Shown here: in pieces, positions 32,462 to 42,826 of the stretch
How positions within the stretch are numbered: the stretch's first letter is position 1
Layout of the letters: the number at the start of each line of letters is the position of its first letter
NCBI RefSeq assembly: GCF_963678635.1
Contig: NW_026971278.1
Coordinates: 165,393 to 229,392, forward strand
Source of the DNA: Symsagittifera roscoffensis
Taxonomy: Eukaryota > Xenacoelomorpha > Acoela > Convolutidae
Reading direction: 5' to 3'
Length of the DNA: 64,000 bases
The notes under the pieces: generated by a model
Seen by the model: the letters and a program-made list of their open reading frames with translations, nothing else
Databases searched by the model: none
Told to the model about the DNA's origin: nothing
Program-made: the position numbers and the translations under genes

Positions 32462-32815
32462 ACGATTGAGAGACGACTTGGAGAAGTTGAGAGTTCAACA
32501 AGAGCAGACTCTTAGGACTCTTGGGAATCTTGACACGAAGATAGATGCTATGATGGAGAGGCGAACTCAGGCTATCATGGATAGATTGGATGGGTTACTA
32601 GGAAACAGGAGTGGATCGAATACTGGGGAAACAAACTCGGGAGGACCCAGCACGGAGCCGAGAGTGAACTTCAATGAACAACCCAACAGTAGAAGAACAT
32701 ATGGATCCACTAGAGGAAGGGGCAGTTCGTCAAGCTATGCCACAGGTGACAATAGACCACGGGCCCAAACATCAGAAGAAGTTCAACTGGCAACAGACTG
32801 ACCTCAAACGAACGA
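31286..32815 (+). pseudogene. gag: gag N-terminal region (element B)
   Basis: Frames 31,280-31,750, 31,757-32,020, 32,024-32,515 and 32,466-32,801 follow one another with stops or frame changes between them. The first begins MSLDKSRIPKLCDSSRKFLP; ATG at 31,286 is the likely start of gag. The third frame is a charged helix with R-E-E-I-N-L-N-R-Q-E-N and looks like a coiled coil, interrupted by a (GA)n run that codes for an R-E repeat. The fourth continues it with M-E-R-R-T-Q-A-I-M-D-R-L-D-G-L-L and a Gly/Ser/Arg-rich part (TRGRGSSSSYA). Element C carries the same coiled coil and R-G-R-G-S part at 47,584-47,900. Confidence 0.65.
32430..32459. repeat. (GA)15 microsatellite within gag B
   Basis: An uninterrupted GA run of about 30 bp inside the coiled-coil part of gag. 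The equivalent place in element C (about 47,565-47,580) has only GAGAGAG, so the run expanded in B. Slippage here probably contributed to the frame change between 32,515 and the next frame. Confidence 0.9.
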
Positions 32816-32907
32816 CAGACGCAAGATACACATGCGAGTGGGAGATGTGATTCCAGGAACAGGAGTCATGCGATTCAAGGAAGAAATCATCCCAGCGATT
32901 CAGACAG

Positions 32908-33797
32908 ATGGGAAAATCCAGAATCCTTAACAGGGGCAATGATACTCAAGAGGGGCATTCAAGAGACGCTACATCAATGGCCACGGCTTTTGAACCTCTG
33001 AAAAGGTCCCTGGAAACATTCCTAACGAGATTATCTAGGACCAATGAACGTAGTGAAAGGTCCAGAAGGGTTTTCAAGAAAGCAAGATGCTACAGAGACG
33101 AATCTGATGGCTGTATTGATATCTGGATTGAAGTGATGAAACTGCATTTTGAGGAAGAGGACTTGTCAGAAAGGCAAGAATCCAGTGCGCTTACCAGTAA
33201 TTGGATGGGACAGCCCTAAACTGCGTGATGGCCAAAACGTGGTACCAACGGGACACTGCTGAGAAAATTTTTGAAATCTTGTTAAATCGTTTTGGCTCAG
33301 GGGTGCAGGGACACCAAGGAATGATGCGCTTCGATAAAAGGAGGCAACGAGAAGATGAGACGATAAACAAGTTTCTAGACGATTTGGAGATGCTGAGAAG
33401 GCAAAGCCAACCAGATGAGCCAAACAGAAGGATGAACCTGGCAGTAGCCTCAAAATTCATCGATGGTGTGAAGAATGATGAACTTCGAACAATGTTAGCA
33501 ACACATTACAGACCACTCTCAACCAATGCACCAACATTAGAGGAGTTGAGACACAAGTCAAAAGAATATCTTTTGCTGAAGCCTCCATCGAGATCTGGAT
33601 ATTACAAGAACAATTATGGCAATTTTAACAACGGACCAGCAAACCAAGGGAACAACTGGTATAAACCAAGGGACGATATGGACAAGAGGCGCTCATGTGC
33701 AAATTGCAGTTCGACGGACCATCATGTGTCAGCATGCCCAACTTACAAACAGGGCATGAAAGCAATAGGTTTTAGCCTCGAGGACGAAGATGCGTGA
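32908..33797 (+). pseudogene. gag: gag capsid and first CCHC knuckle (element B)
   Basis: The capsid begins in frame 32,908-33,219 (D-I-W-I-E-V-M-K-L-H-F-E) and, after a frameshift near 33,200, continues in 33,201-33,797 with DGTALNCVMAK, EKIFEILLNRFGSG, FLDDLEMLRR and ASKFIDGVKNDELR. The first zinc knuckle, perfect CX2CX4HX4C, is at 33,696-33,737. A TGA at about 33,795 ends this frame; the second knuckle is in the next. Confidence 0.85.
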
Positions 33798-34735
33798 GAG
33801 GTCGACCATGAAGATTTCATGAGAGGAGTAATTGCAAAGTTCGGCCCGAGGTGTTTCTTTTGCAACTTGGAAGGTCATTTTAAATTGGATTGTCCGCAAA
33901 TCTGGGATACTGTCATCAAGCATCCAAAGCGTGAGGAAGCCTTATCGGGTGTGAAAGCCAGCAAGGCTCGCCTATTGAGTGAAGCAGAGGCGCGCAGAAA
34001 AGAAAAACCGCAAGAGCTGGCAACGAAGAAGATGCAGGCAGTAACGGAAGAGAAATGTGAACCGGAACCGGTGACTGTGGCGGATGACTTCAAGATTGAA
34101 TATAGGGCAGCCGCGAGGGATGCTCTAAATAGAATCCAGCAGGTCCAACTAAAGTTAAAGTTCGAACTAGAGAATGAGAAAACTCAGGAAAGGCTAAACG
34201 CCTTCGAGGCGTTGGAAGTCGAAGAAACGAAAGCACCAAGCCGTTTGAACATGAAACTAAATGTGATATCTGGGCAGGCTTTTGGTATGGTGACACAGGA
34301 AAGTAAGATACAATCGATAATCTCGGTAGCGGGACACCAGGTAATCAGAAATCTGAGTGAACCATCAGATTTCACTTTGATGCATTTGCATACATATGCA
34401 CATTATCTGAGACAAGTGGAGCTACGCACTGAGTCAAGAGCTAAGCGAGCGCTACCAACAACGGGTGGCCGTCGAATAAAGAAACTTCCCGAGCGCTACG
34501 TGGAAGTCTATGGACCGTATCAAGTGGTGCTGAATGTGGACGGGATCAGTATCTAAACTAGGACCTACGTGACTGCAGACAGTGACCAAATAGGGCAAAT
34601 CTATTTGGGTGAAGAAGAACTTAAAGTCCGTAGGATAGGCCAAGACGCCATGATGGAGCAAGACGCGGTTCACATTGCATACGAAGCAGATATGACTGCA
34701 CATCTGCTCGACACCAACGGGAAGAAAATCGGTTG
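33798..34735 (+). pseudogene. gag: gag second CCHC knuckle and pre-protease linker (element B)
   Basis: The frame 33,819-34,556 (245 codons) holds the intact second knuckle at 33,852-33,893 (CX2CX4HX4C), a charged helix and the conserved pre-protease module with RNLSEPSDFTLMH. A TAA at 34,555 replaces Tyr of C; homology continues to about 34,733 in the same frame. There the sequence jumps directly to what in C lies after the protease, so about 600 bp with the D-T-G site are deleted in B. Confidence 0.75.
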
Positions 34736-35640
34736 ATGTCCGCAAATGAAGAGACACAAAACTATAAGAGATATAGTGTGAAAGAGTGCCCCTATCATGC
34801 CAATAAAGATATATTTTTAAAAAGAATTAATGAATTAAAATCTATTCATAAACTGTTTTCAATAAAATCCGAAACGGACGACGGTTTGTCGAGCTGCTCG
34901 AATTTTCCGGAACGCCCCTCATCAAATGAACTAGAAACTGACAAACCGGTTTTGCCAGAGATAGAACACTTAAAAGGGAAAGTAGGTGAGGGAGATTTTG
35001 AATTATTGCGGGCGGTTTTAAATCAGAACGCGGATGTATTCTAAAAACATAAGGCGGATATTGGTTGCTGTAACTTCGTCGAACACGAAATCGAACTTGA
35101 GGAAGGCGCCGTTCCCCACAGGAAGTGTGCCGAGCTGAAATAGAATTGTTGCTCGAATACGACATGATAGAACCCTCGAAATCGCCATGGGCTTGCGGGG
35201 TAGTAATGGCGAAAAAGAAAGGGGGCAGCTTAGGTTTTGTTGCGACTTTCGCGACTTGAACGCGGTAACAATAAAAGATGCGTACCCGATACCGCGAACA
35301 AACGAGAGCCTCTCGAAATTTGGTGAAGCCAAGTTCTTCACCACACTGGACTTGGGTTCTGCCTTCTGGCAGGTCCCTCTGCGGAACAAGGACAGACCGA
35401 AGACCAGATTTACATGTGAATTGGGGTTGTACCAGTAGGAGAGGATGCCTTTCGGATTGTGGAACCCAACGGCCACTTTTCAAAGACTGATGGCTCAGGA
35501 TTTGACCAGAGTGACGAAGAAGTACGGTAACCTTGTGATGTGTTACGTGGATTGCGTGGTCAAAGCAACACCCAACCTGGAAGACCACATTGATCGACTC
35601 GATGAGGTCTTTGGAAGCATGAAAAGAGCAGGCTTGTAAT
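34736..35640 (+). pseudogene. pol: reverse transcriptase, copy 1 (element B, YVDC)
   Basis: The N-terminal part, 34,733-35,044, ends in a TAA that replaces Ser of A. About 33 bp are deleted near 35,125. The palm runs in frame 35,187-35,438 (GQLRFCCDFRDLNAVTIKDA, T-L-D-L-G-S-A-F-W-Q-V) and, after TAG for Trp at 35,437, in 35,445-35,639. The catalytic box at 35,544-35,555 is YVDC: the second catalytic Asp is Cys. A G run near 35,220 shifts the frame, as in element C. TAA at 35,637 ends the frame before C-K-P-S. Confidence 0.9.
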
Positions 35641-36362
35641 GCAAACCGTCGATATGTGAAATCCTCAGGGATTCAATCAAGTATCTAGGAAGAATGGTGG
35701 ACAGGCATGGCGTGAGGCCGGACCCGGACGCCGGAGAGGCTGTGTTGACGTGGACGGCTCCAAGAACCGACACACAACTCATGAGCTTCCTAGGGTTTGC
35801 CAATTATTACCGTGAGTTCCTGAAAGGATATGCAGAAAAGGTGTATCACATGCAGAAGCTGATGCGCAACAAGGGAAAGAAGTTTGAATGGAGCGAAGAA
35901 GCTCAAGCTGCCTTCGAGAACATAAAACGAGAACTGTGCGAAGCACCATTGCTAGGTATGACTACAAAAAAGGGCATGTATGTTCTTGACACAGACGCAT
36001 CAGTAGTAGCCATCTCAGGAATACTGCATCAGGAGCAGGAATGGAATGGAAGAACAGTTCTCCGTCCCATTGCATAGGGCAACAAGGTGTTAAGTGACAC
36101 TGAGATGAAATATTTTGCACCGAAAGCAGATTTGTTTGCAATAGTCACATTCGTGGAAAAGTACCAAGCATACTTGGGGAGCGCTCCCTTTAAGTTACGC
36201 GTGGACAACAGAATGTTATCCTGGTTGAAGACATACTCGATGGATCATAGTTATATTGGTAGATGGATAGTGAGGTTAGATGGCTATCACATGATAATCG
36301 AGCACAGGATGCGGGACAAACACCAGAATGCTGACAGCCTCAGCAAGAAAACCGAGTTCTAG
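35641..36362 (+). pseudogene. pol: RT connection and RNase H, copy 1 (element B)
   Basis: Begins CKPSICEILRDSIKYLG, then MVDRHGVRPDP, L-M-S-F-L-G-F-A-N-Y-Y-R-E-F, F-E-W-S-E-E-A-Q-A-A-F and the RNase H blocks Y-V-L-D-T-D-A-S (about 35,975-36,000), A-P-K-A-D-L-F-A-I-V, where the usual Glu is Asp, R-V-D-N-R-M-L-S-W and H-Q-N-A-D-S-L-S. TAG replaces Tyr at 36,075 and 36,360. The first and third acidic blocks are intact. Confidence 0.85.
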
Positions 36363-36930
36363 GAAAGATTGGAACAGATGCAAGCCAATCAGGCAGAAAT
36401 CAAGGAAGGATTCTCGTTTCTGGATAAAAAAACTTATGAAGCGCTTCCCTTGACGATATGGTTGGACAAGTCTGGACATCCAATTCCAGGAAATCCTGAG
36501 TTACATGTAGGGAAAGCAGCCGAGATAACGATTCTATCCAAGAAGGACCCGGTGTCCTTGGATCTGTTGCTGCGCTCAAACCTGGTCCACCAGGAACTCT
36601 CTCGCATGAACATAAACAGCCTCTCATTATTGGATAAAACCGTGCAGGTCACACCACAAGTGATGCGGATGCTGGGTGAATTGTTGGAGAGAGAAGTGAC
36701 CAGAGATGAGCACGAGTGGGCGGCAGCCATGTCATCACTGACAGTCCGCGAGAAGGTGAAGATCATTCAGTCAAGACGACAACACAAAGAAATTGAAAGA
36801 AATTGTAGGACTATAGTTCAGCATTTTAACAATTTTCGTACGAACGGAAAGCACAGAAGAACGGGGACACAAAAGAAAACCGTCAATTTTGAGGATCAGG
36901 ATCAGAGGGGCAAAGAGGTTGAACAGAAAA
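36363..36930 (+). pseudogene. RNase H-integrase spacer, first part, copy 1 (element B)
   Basis: The frame 36,369-37,001 covers EGFSFLDKKTYEALPL, RWLDKSGHPI-like, E-L-S-R-M-N-I-N-S-L-S-L-L-D-K-T, V-T-P-Q-V-M-R-M-L-G, W-A-A-A-M-S-S-L-T-V-R-E-K-V-K-I-I and a basic F-E-D-Q-D-Q-R-G-K, before running into the purine-rich repeat. It matches C (51,950-52,510). Function unknown; helical throughout. Confidence 0.6.
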
Positions 36931-37148
36931 AGATTGAAAAAAGAAAGAGAGAAAAGGAAAAAAAAAGAAAGATAGAAAAAAGCCGAAAAAACGAAAGATA
37001 GAAAAAGATTGAAAAAAGAAAGATAGTAAAAGATTGAAAAAAGAAAGATAGGAAAGATTGAAAAAAAAGATAGAAAAATTTTGAAAAAAGAAAGATAGAA
37101 AAAGACTAAAAAAAAAAATAGAAAAAGATTGAAAAAAGAAAGATAGAA
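36925..37148. repeat. purine-rich 25-bp repeat tract 1
   Basis: About nine diverged units of a roughly 25-bp motif made of GATTGAAAAAAGAAAGATAG-type sequence, nearly all purines on the plus strand. It lies exactly at the junction between one spacer copy and the start of another (36,930 and 37,146), and identical tracts lie at the other duplication junctions. Reading frames on its minus strand give long Phe/Leu/Ser-rich peptides that are artefacts. Confidence 0.9.
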
Positions 37149-37812
37149 ATCAAGGAAGGATTCTTGTTCTGGATAAAGAAACTTATGAAGCGCTTCCTTT
37201 GACGAGATGGTTGGACAAGTCTGGACATCCAATTCGAGGACATCCTGAGTTACCTGTAGAGAAAGCAGTCGAGATAACGATTCTATCCAAGAAGGATCCG
37301 GTGTTCTTGGATCTGTTGCTGCGCTCAAACCTGGTCTAGCAGCAACTCTCTCGCATGAACATAAACAGTCTCTCATTATTGGATAAAACGGTGCAGGTCA
37401 CGCCACAAGTAATGCGGATGCTGGGTGGATTGTTCGAGAGAGAAGTGACCAGAGATGACCCCGAGTGGGCGGCAGCCATGGCATCACTGACAGTCCGCGA
37501 GAAGGTGAAGATCATTCCGTCAAGAGGACAACACAAAAAATGAAAGAGATTGTAGGACTATAATTCAGCAACTAGTGTCCTCGATACCCGAAAACGTTTT
37601 AACAAGTACTTCGTACAAACGTTAAGAACACGGGAACGGGACACAAAAGGAAACCGTCACCTTTGAGGATCAGGATCAGAGGGGCAAAGGGGTTGACCAG
37701 AACCTATGGCAAGGGAATTTGTCCGGGGAGACGAACAGTGAGGAGAGAGGGCGAGTTCAAGATCAACACCAGGGACCAGAAAGTTTGTCCGGGGAGTCTG
37801 ATGTAGAAGAAA
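37146..37812 (+). pseudogene. spacer, partial second copy (element B)
   Basis: Repeats 36,397-36,930 at an offset of about 750 bp, starting within Q-A-E-I-K-E-G-F. Frame 37,355-37,543 is the main open remnant (MNINSLSLLDKTVQVTPQ). It then continues past the basic region into L-S-G-E-T and L-S-G-E-S repeats until 37,812, where it is fused to RT. A frame change at about 37,165 and a TAG at about 37,338 mark it as dead. Confidence 0.65.
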
Positions 37813-39567
37813 AACCCTCGAAATCGCCATGGGCTTGCGGGGTAGTAATGGCGAAAAAGAAAGGGGGCAGCTTAGGTTTTGTTGCGACTTTCGCGACTTG
37901 AACGCGGTAACAATAAAAGATGCGTACCCGATACCGCGAACAAACGAGAGCCTCTCGAAACTTGGTGAAGCCAAGTTCTTCACCACACTGGACTTGGGTT
38001 CTGCCTTCTGGCAGGTCCCTCTGCGGAACAAGGACAGACCGAAGACCAGATTTACAAGTGAATTGGGGTTGTACCAGTAGGAGAGGATGCCTTTCGGATT
38101 GTGGAACCCAACGGCCACTTTTCAAAGACTGATGGCTCAGGATTTGACCAGAGTGACGAAGAAGTACGGTAACCTTGTGATGTGTTACGTGGATTGCGTG
38201 GTCAAAGCAACACCCAACCTGGAAGACCACATTGATCGACTCGATGAGGTCTTTGGAAGCATGAAAAGAGCAGGCTTGTAATGCAAACCGTCGATATGTG
38301 AAATCCTCAGGGATTCAATCAAGTATCTAGGAAGAATGGTGGACAGGCATGGCGTGAGGCCGGACCCGGACGCCGGAGAGGCTGTGTTGACGTGGACGGC
38401 TCCAAGAACCGACACACAACTCATGAGCTTCCTAGGGTTTGCCAATTATTACCGTGAGTTCCTGAAAGGATATGCAGAAAAGGTGTATCACATGCAGAAG
38501 CTGATGCGCAACAAGGGAAAGAAGTTTGAATGGAGCGAAGAAGCTCAAGCTGCCTTCGAGAACATAAAACGAGAACTGTGCGAAGCACCATTGCTAGGTA
38601 TGACTACAAAAAAGGGCATGTATGTTCTTGACACAGACGCATCAGTAGTAGCCATCTCAGGAATACTGCATCAGGAGCAGGAATGGAATGGAAGAACAGT
38701 TCTCCGTCCCATTGCATAGGGCAACAAGGTGTTAAGTGACACTGAGATGAAATATTTTGCACCGAAAGCAGATTTGTTTGCAATAGTCACATTCGTGGAA
38801 AAGTACCAAGCATACTTGGGGAGCGCTCCCTTTAAGTTACGCGTGGACAACAGAATGTTATCCTGGTTGAAGACATACTCGATGGATCATAGTTATATTG
38901 GTAGATGGATAGTGAGGTTAGATGGCTATCACATGATAATCGAGCACAGGATGCGGGACAAACACCAGAATGCTGACAGCCTCAGCAAGAAAACCGAGTT
39001 CTAGGAAAGATTGGAACAGATGCAAGCCAATCAGGCAGAAATCAAGGAAGGATTCTCGTTTCTGGATAAAAAAACTTATGAAGCGCTTCCCTTGACGATA
39101 TGGTTGGACAAGTCTGGACATCCAATTCCAGGAAATCCTGAGTTACATGTAGGGAAAGCAGCCGAGATAACGATTCTATCCAAGAAGGACCCGGTGTCCT
39201 TGGATCTGTTGCTGCGCTCAAACCTGGTCCACCAGGAACTCTCTCGCATGAACATAAACAGCCTCTCATTATTGGATAAAACCGTGCAGGTCACACCACA
39301 AGTGATGCGGATGCTGGGTGAATTGTTGGAGAGAGAAGTGACCAGAGATGAGCACGAGTGGGCGGCAGCCATGTCATCACTGACAGTCCGCGAGAAGGTG
39401 AAGATCATTCAGTCAAGACGACAACACAAAGAAATTGAAAGAAATTGTAGGACTATAGTTCAGCATTTTAACAATTTTCGTACGAACGGAAAGCACAGAA
39501 GAACGGGGACACAAAAGAAAACCGTCAATTTTGAGGATCAGGATCAGAGGGGCAAAGAGGTTGAACA
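37813..39567 (+). repeat. 2,642-bp tandem duplicate of RT, RNase H and spacer (element B copy 2)
   Basis: Collinear with 35,171-36,925 at a constant offset of 2,642 bp. YVDC at 38,186-38,197, the same G-run shift, the same TAG codons (38,079, 38,717, 39,002) and TAA (38,279) are all shared. I noticed only a few substitutions (for example Phe/Leu at about 35,320 versus 37,962 and Cys/Ser just before ELGLYQ). Open remains: 37,829-38,080, 38,087-38,281, 38,336-38,719, 38,729-39,004, 39,011-39,616. The left junction fuses the L-S-G-E spacer to RT at 37,812. Confidence 0.95.
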
Positions 39568-39838
39568 GAAAAAGATTGAAAAAAGAAAGAGAGAAAAGGA
39601 AAAAAAAGAAAGATAGAAAAAAGCCGAAAAAACGAAAGATAGAAAAAGATTGAAAAAAGAAAGATAGAAAACGCTGAAAAAAGAAAGATAGAAAAAGATT
39701 GAAAAAAGAAAGATAGTAAAAGATTGAAAAAAGAAAGATAGGAAAGATTGAAAAAAAAGATAGAAAAATTTTGAAAAAAGAAAGATAGAAAAAGACTAAA
39801 AAAAAAAATAGAAAAAGATTGAAAAAAGAAAGATAGAA
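39567..39838. repeat. purine-rich 25-bp repeat tract 2
   Basis: The same 25-bp-type repeat as tract 1 but about 48 bp longer, which changes the offset between copies from 2,642 to 2,690 bp. It begins after the basic spacer end and finishes at G-A-A-A-T-C-A-A-G-G, the start of another spacer copy. Confidence 0.9.
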
Positions 39839-41290
39839 ATCAAGGAAGGATTCTTGTTCTGGATAAAGAAACTTATGAAGCGCTTCCTTTGACGAGATGG
39901 TTGGACAAGTCTGGACATCCAATTCGAGGACATCCTGAGTTACCTGTAGAGAAAGCAGTCGAGATAACGATTCTATCCAAGAAGGATCCGGTGTTCTTGG
40001 ATCTGTTGCTGCGCTCAAACCTGGTCTAGCAGCAACTCTCTCGCATGAACATAAACAGTCTCTCATTATTGGATAAAACGGTGCAGGTCACGCCACAAGT
40101 GATGCGGATGCTGGGTGGATTGTTCGAGAGAGAAGTGACCAGAGATGACCCCGAGTGGGCGGCAGCCATGGCATCACTGACAGTCCGCGAGAAGGTGAAG
40201 ATCATTCCGTCAAGAGGACAACACAAAAAATGAAAGAGATTGTAGGACTATAATTCAGCAACTAGTGTCCTCGATACCCGAAAACGTTTTAACAAGTACT
40301 TCGTACAAACGTTAAGAACACGGGAACGGGACACAAAAGGAAACCGTCACCTTTGAGGATCAGGATCAGAGGGGCAAAGGGGTTGACCAGAACCTAGGGC
40401 AAGGGAATTTGTCCGGGGAGACGAACAGTGAGGAGAGAGGGCGAGTTCAAGATCAACACCAGGGACCAGAAAGTTTGTCCGGGGAGTCTGATGTAGAAGA
40501 AAAAGTTCCTGATGAGAAACAGGACCTGGAGATTAAAGTTTTGTCCGGGGAGTTCAGATGGATGCGAAGAAGGCACAGAACTGATCTGGAGGAGGGAACG
40601 TGCTCTATCGCAGACTCGTCAATGAATGACAACTCCCGGAGATTAGGGATCGACACCTACTCAGACAGGAACTTGAGCTCAGGATCGGAAGTGTCAGAGC
40701 TAGCGATCCACACACTACTCATGGAGACTCGAGCAAAGGATCTGGACAGGGAGACATTTCAAGAACTTGACAGTGATCGCTACCTCATACCAGGTGAAAT
40801 AGTCTTTGACAACGCAGCAGATGATCCGGAAACAATAGCGGTATTGAAACGTTCGATAAGTTTGTTGCCATAAAAAGAGGTAGCCAGGACTGATCTTCAA
40901 CCGTTCGAACAAGAAACACAACCGTTGGCGAAGAGTTGGTGCGTTAAGATGGAAACTGACACGCATCAGCCAGATGAAATGAATAGTCAGATCAGGGCCA
41001 TGAAGACGTACTTGAGGGTAAGATACAGACTCTCGGACCTACTAAGGGCGCAGAGAAATGACCGAATGACTAGCAACCTGAAAAGGTGGATCGAAAATGG
41101 AGCTCAGGACAATGTTGATCTGGAGGAAGACAATTACTGCATTCGGAGACAGTACTTTATGCGGAAAGAGGGAAGATTATATCTGAACAAGGACGGAATT
41201 GAGGCTTGTAAGAGAAGAGAAGAAGGCAAGGTTCTGTACAAATTTAATGCGATAATGTTGCAGCAAATCTATCAGACAGAACTTTTATTC
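39839..41290 (+). pseudogene. RNase H-integrase spacer, longer copy (element B)
   Basis: Starts again at E-I-K-E-G-F-like sequence and here continues unbroken to integrase. Parts: MNINSLSLLDKT (40,045-40,233), a region with three L-S-G-E motifs spaced about 22 residues apart (at about 40,409, 40,475 and 40,541), S-G-S-E-V-S-E-L-A-I-H-T-L-L (frame 40,409-40,873), then frame 40,925-41,296 with V-R-Y-R-L-S-D-L-L-R-A and Y-Q-T-E-L-L-F-R. Stop at 40,871 (TAA). The total spacer of roughly 500 codons is unusually long. It is repeated at 44,921-46,380. Confidence 0.65.
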
Positions 41291-42565
41291 CGATAACATG
41301 ATCAGATGGGCCATCAGGGAATCCACAAAGTATACTAGAGAATTCTGAAACACTCTGAGTGGCCTGGAATGAAAAAGGTTTTGCGATAAGTGGCTAACAG
41401 CAAGTCTGTCATGCCAACAGATCAAGGATCCAAGGAAATTGCGATTTCTCTTGCAGTCGATCGGGTCATCTGAATTCAACGAGGTGGTGCAGATTGATGA
41501 CCAAAAGATATGTATGACAGACAGTGGTTACAATCAAGTCTTGGTCATGATAGATCACTTCACGAAGTATGTAGAGGCCGTGCCCTGCATAACTGCCTCA
41601 GCAGAAGAGACGTGCGATCACCTAATCAATATGTGGATAGCGAGACATGGTTGTCCAATGACGTTTCGATCGGATAACGGAACAGCTTTCGTGGGATAAC
41701 TTACGAAAGAGCTCATGAGACGTTCATAGCAAGGCTCAAGCTCAGTCCACGACATACCATCGCCAGACGAATGGCTTTGTGGAAAGGCACAAACGAACGT
41801 TAGTGTCGATTCTGAGGCTATATTGCTCCAGGTACATGACCGTCTGGGACAGATATCTTCCACTGGTGATGGGAGCTTTCAACAGCACGCAACACTCCAC
41901 CATCGGAGTTATTCCACGCATAATGTAAACCGGACACGAGAAGTCTTTGCCCTTGACTTTCTTTTACCCAGAGTATGAGGGGAAGAAAACATCACCACAA
42001 GTCTACGTAAGGGATGTGGATGTCATTAGACGTCAACAAGAATTAAACGACTTGTGTAGACGGAACATTCAGCAGGCACAGGCACGGCAGAGGAAAAGAT
42101 TCGATAAAAAGCAGCTGGTGCAAAAGCTTACTCGGTAGGAGACTCTGTATGGGTATTTCTTAACGTTATACTACCGAAAGGAACGGAAAAGCTCCTAAAA
42201 AGTGGAGGAGTTCCTTCATGATTACGGAAGTGCACCAGGAGGGACGCTTTTATAGACTAAGTACTGGCCGAGCCGCTCACTACGAGAACATTAAGCCACA
42301 CAACCCATCAACAGAAGACTGGTATATGCCTGCAGACATGGAAAAGGGTGAATATCTTATGATGGGTCCTGCCTGTGAGGTCAATGAGAAAGGCACCAGG
42401 GGAAAGAGCGATGGAAAAGAAACCACACCCTACGCGGAAGAGGACTGGCAAGACCCCGAACAAATGGAGGTCCCCACGAATTTGGAACCAAATCTTCCGT
42501 TTACGATACAGACTCAACAGAGTGACAGGACAGGACTTACGAGGAAAAACAATCCTTATGAATAA
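41291..42565 (+). pseudogene. int: integrase and post-integrase tail, copy 1 (element B)
   Basis: The zinc region H-D-Q-M-G-H-Q-G at 41,298 keeps its first His but follows a stop (TAA at 41,294), and a frameshift near 41,380 destroys the Cys pair. Core frame 41,439-41,699: V-V-Q-I-D-D-Q-K-I-C and F-R-S-D-N-G-T-A-F-V-G give the two Asp; a stop and frame changes follow, with the Glu block Q-T-N-G-F-V-E-R-H at about 41,765-41,795 in another frame. C-terminal frames 41,947-42,138 and 42,218-42,565 end with the acidic EDWQDPEQMEVP. The macro-like domain expected after this is missing. Confidence 0.85.
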
Positions 42566-42826
42566 TTGAATGATGATCTTAGGAACAGATCCAACATTTG
42601 GACTGTCCATTCTTAGGTCGAGTTCCGAAGTTTTAGCAACGAAATGATTTAAATAAATTTTAGGATCAAAATCATTTATCAGACTGTTTTAAGTATATTT
42701 TATTATAAAATTAGTGTAAAGCTGACAAATGTGATATTCGTGACCTCTTTTCTAGATCCTGATTGGTCGTTTAACTAATCACTTGATTTCAATTCATCAA
42801 ACTGATAGAATCGAATCTGAAGGAAA
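42566..42826 (+). other. noncoding leader before accessory protein 1 (element B)
   Basis: AT-rich gap of about 260 bp, from the end of the integrase tail to ATG at 42,827. It holds AAATAAA at about 42,650 and shows no similarity to the A/D leader. In element A the macro-like domain sits in this interval; here it has been lost or was never present. Confidence 0.4.

Noticed and set aside
31286-41290. Alternative genetic code or programmed readthrough, because stops lie in otherwise conserved blocks
   Set aside because: Stops of all three kinds replace different residues (Trp, Tyr, Lys, Glu, Ser, Cys) and are accompanied by frameshifts and deletions; this is decay.
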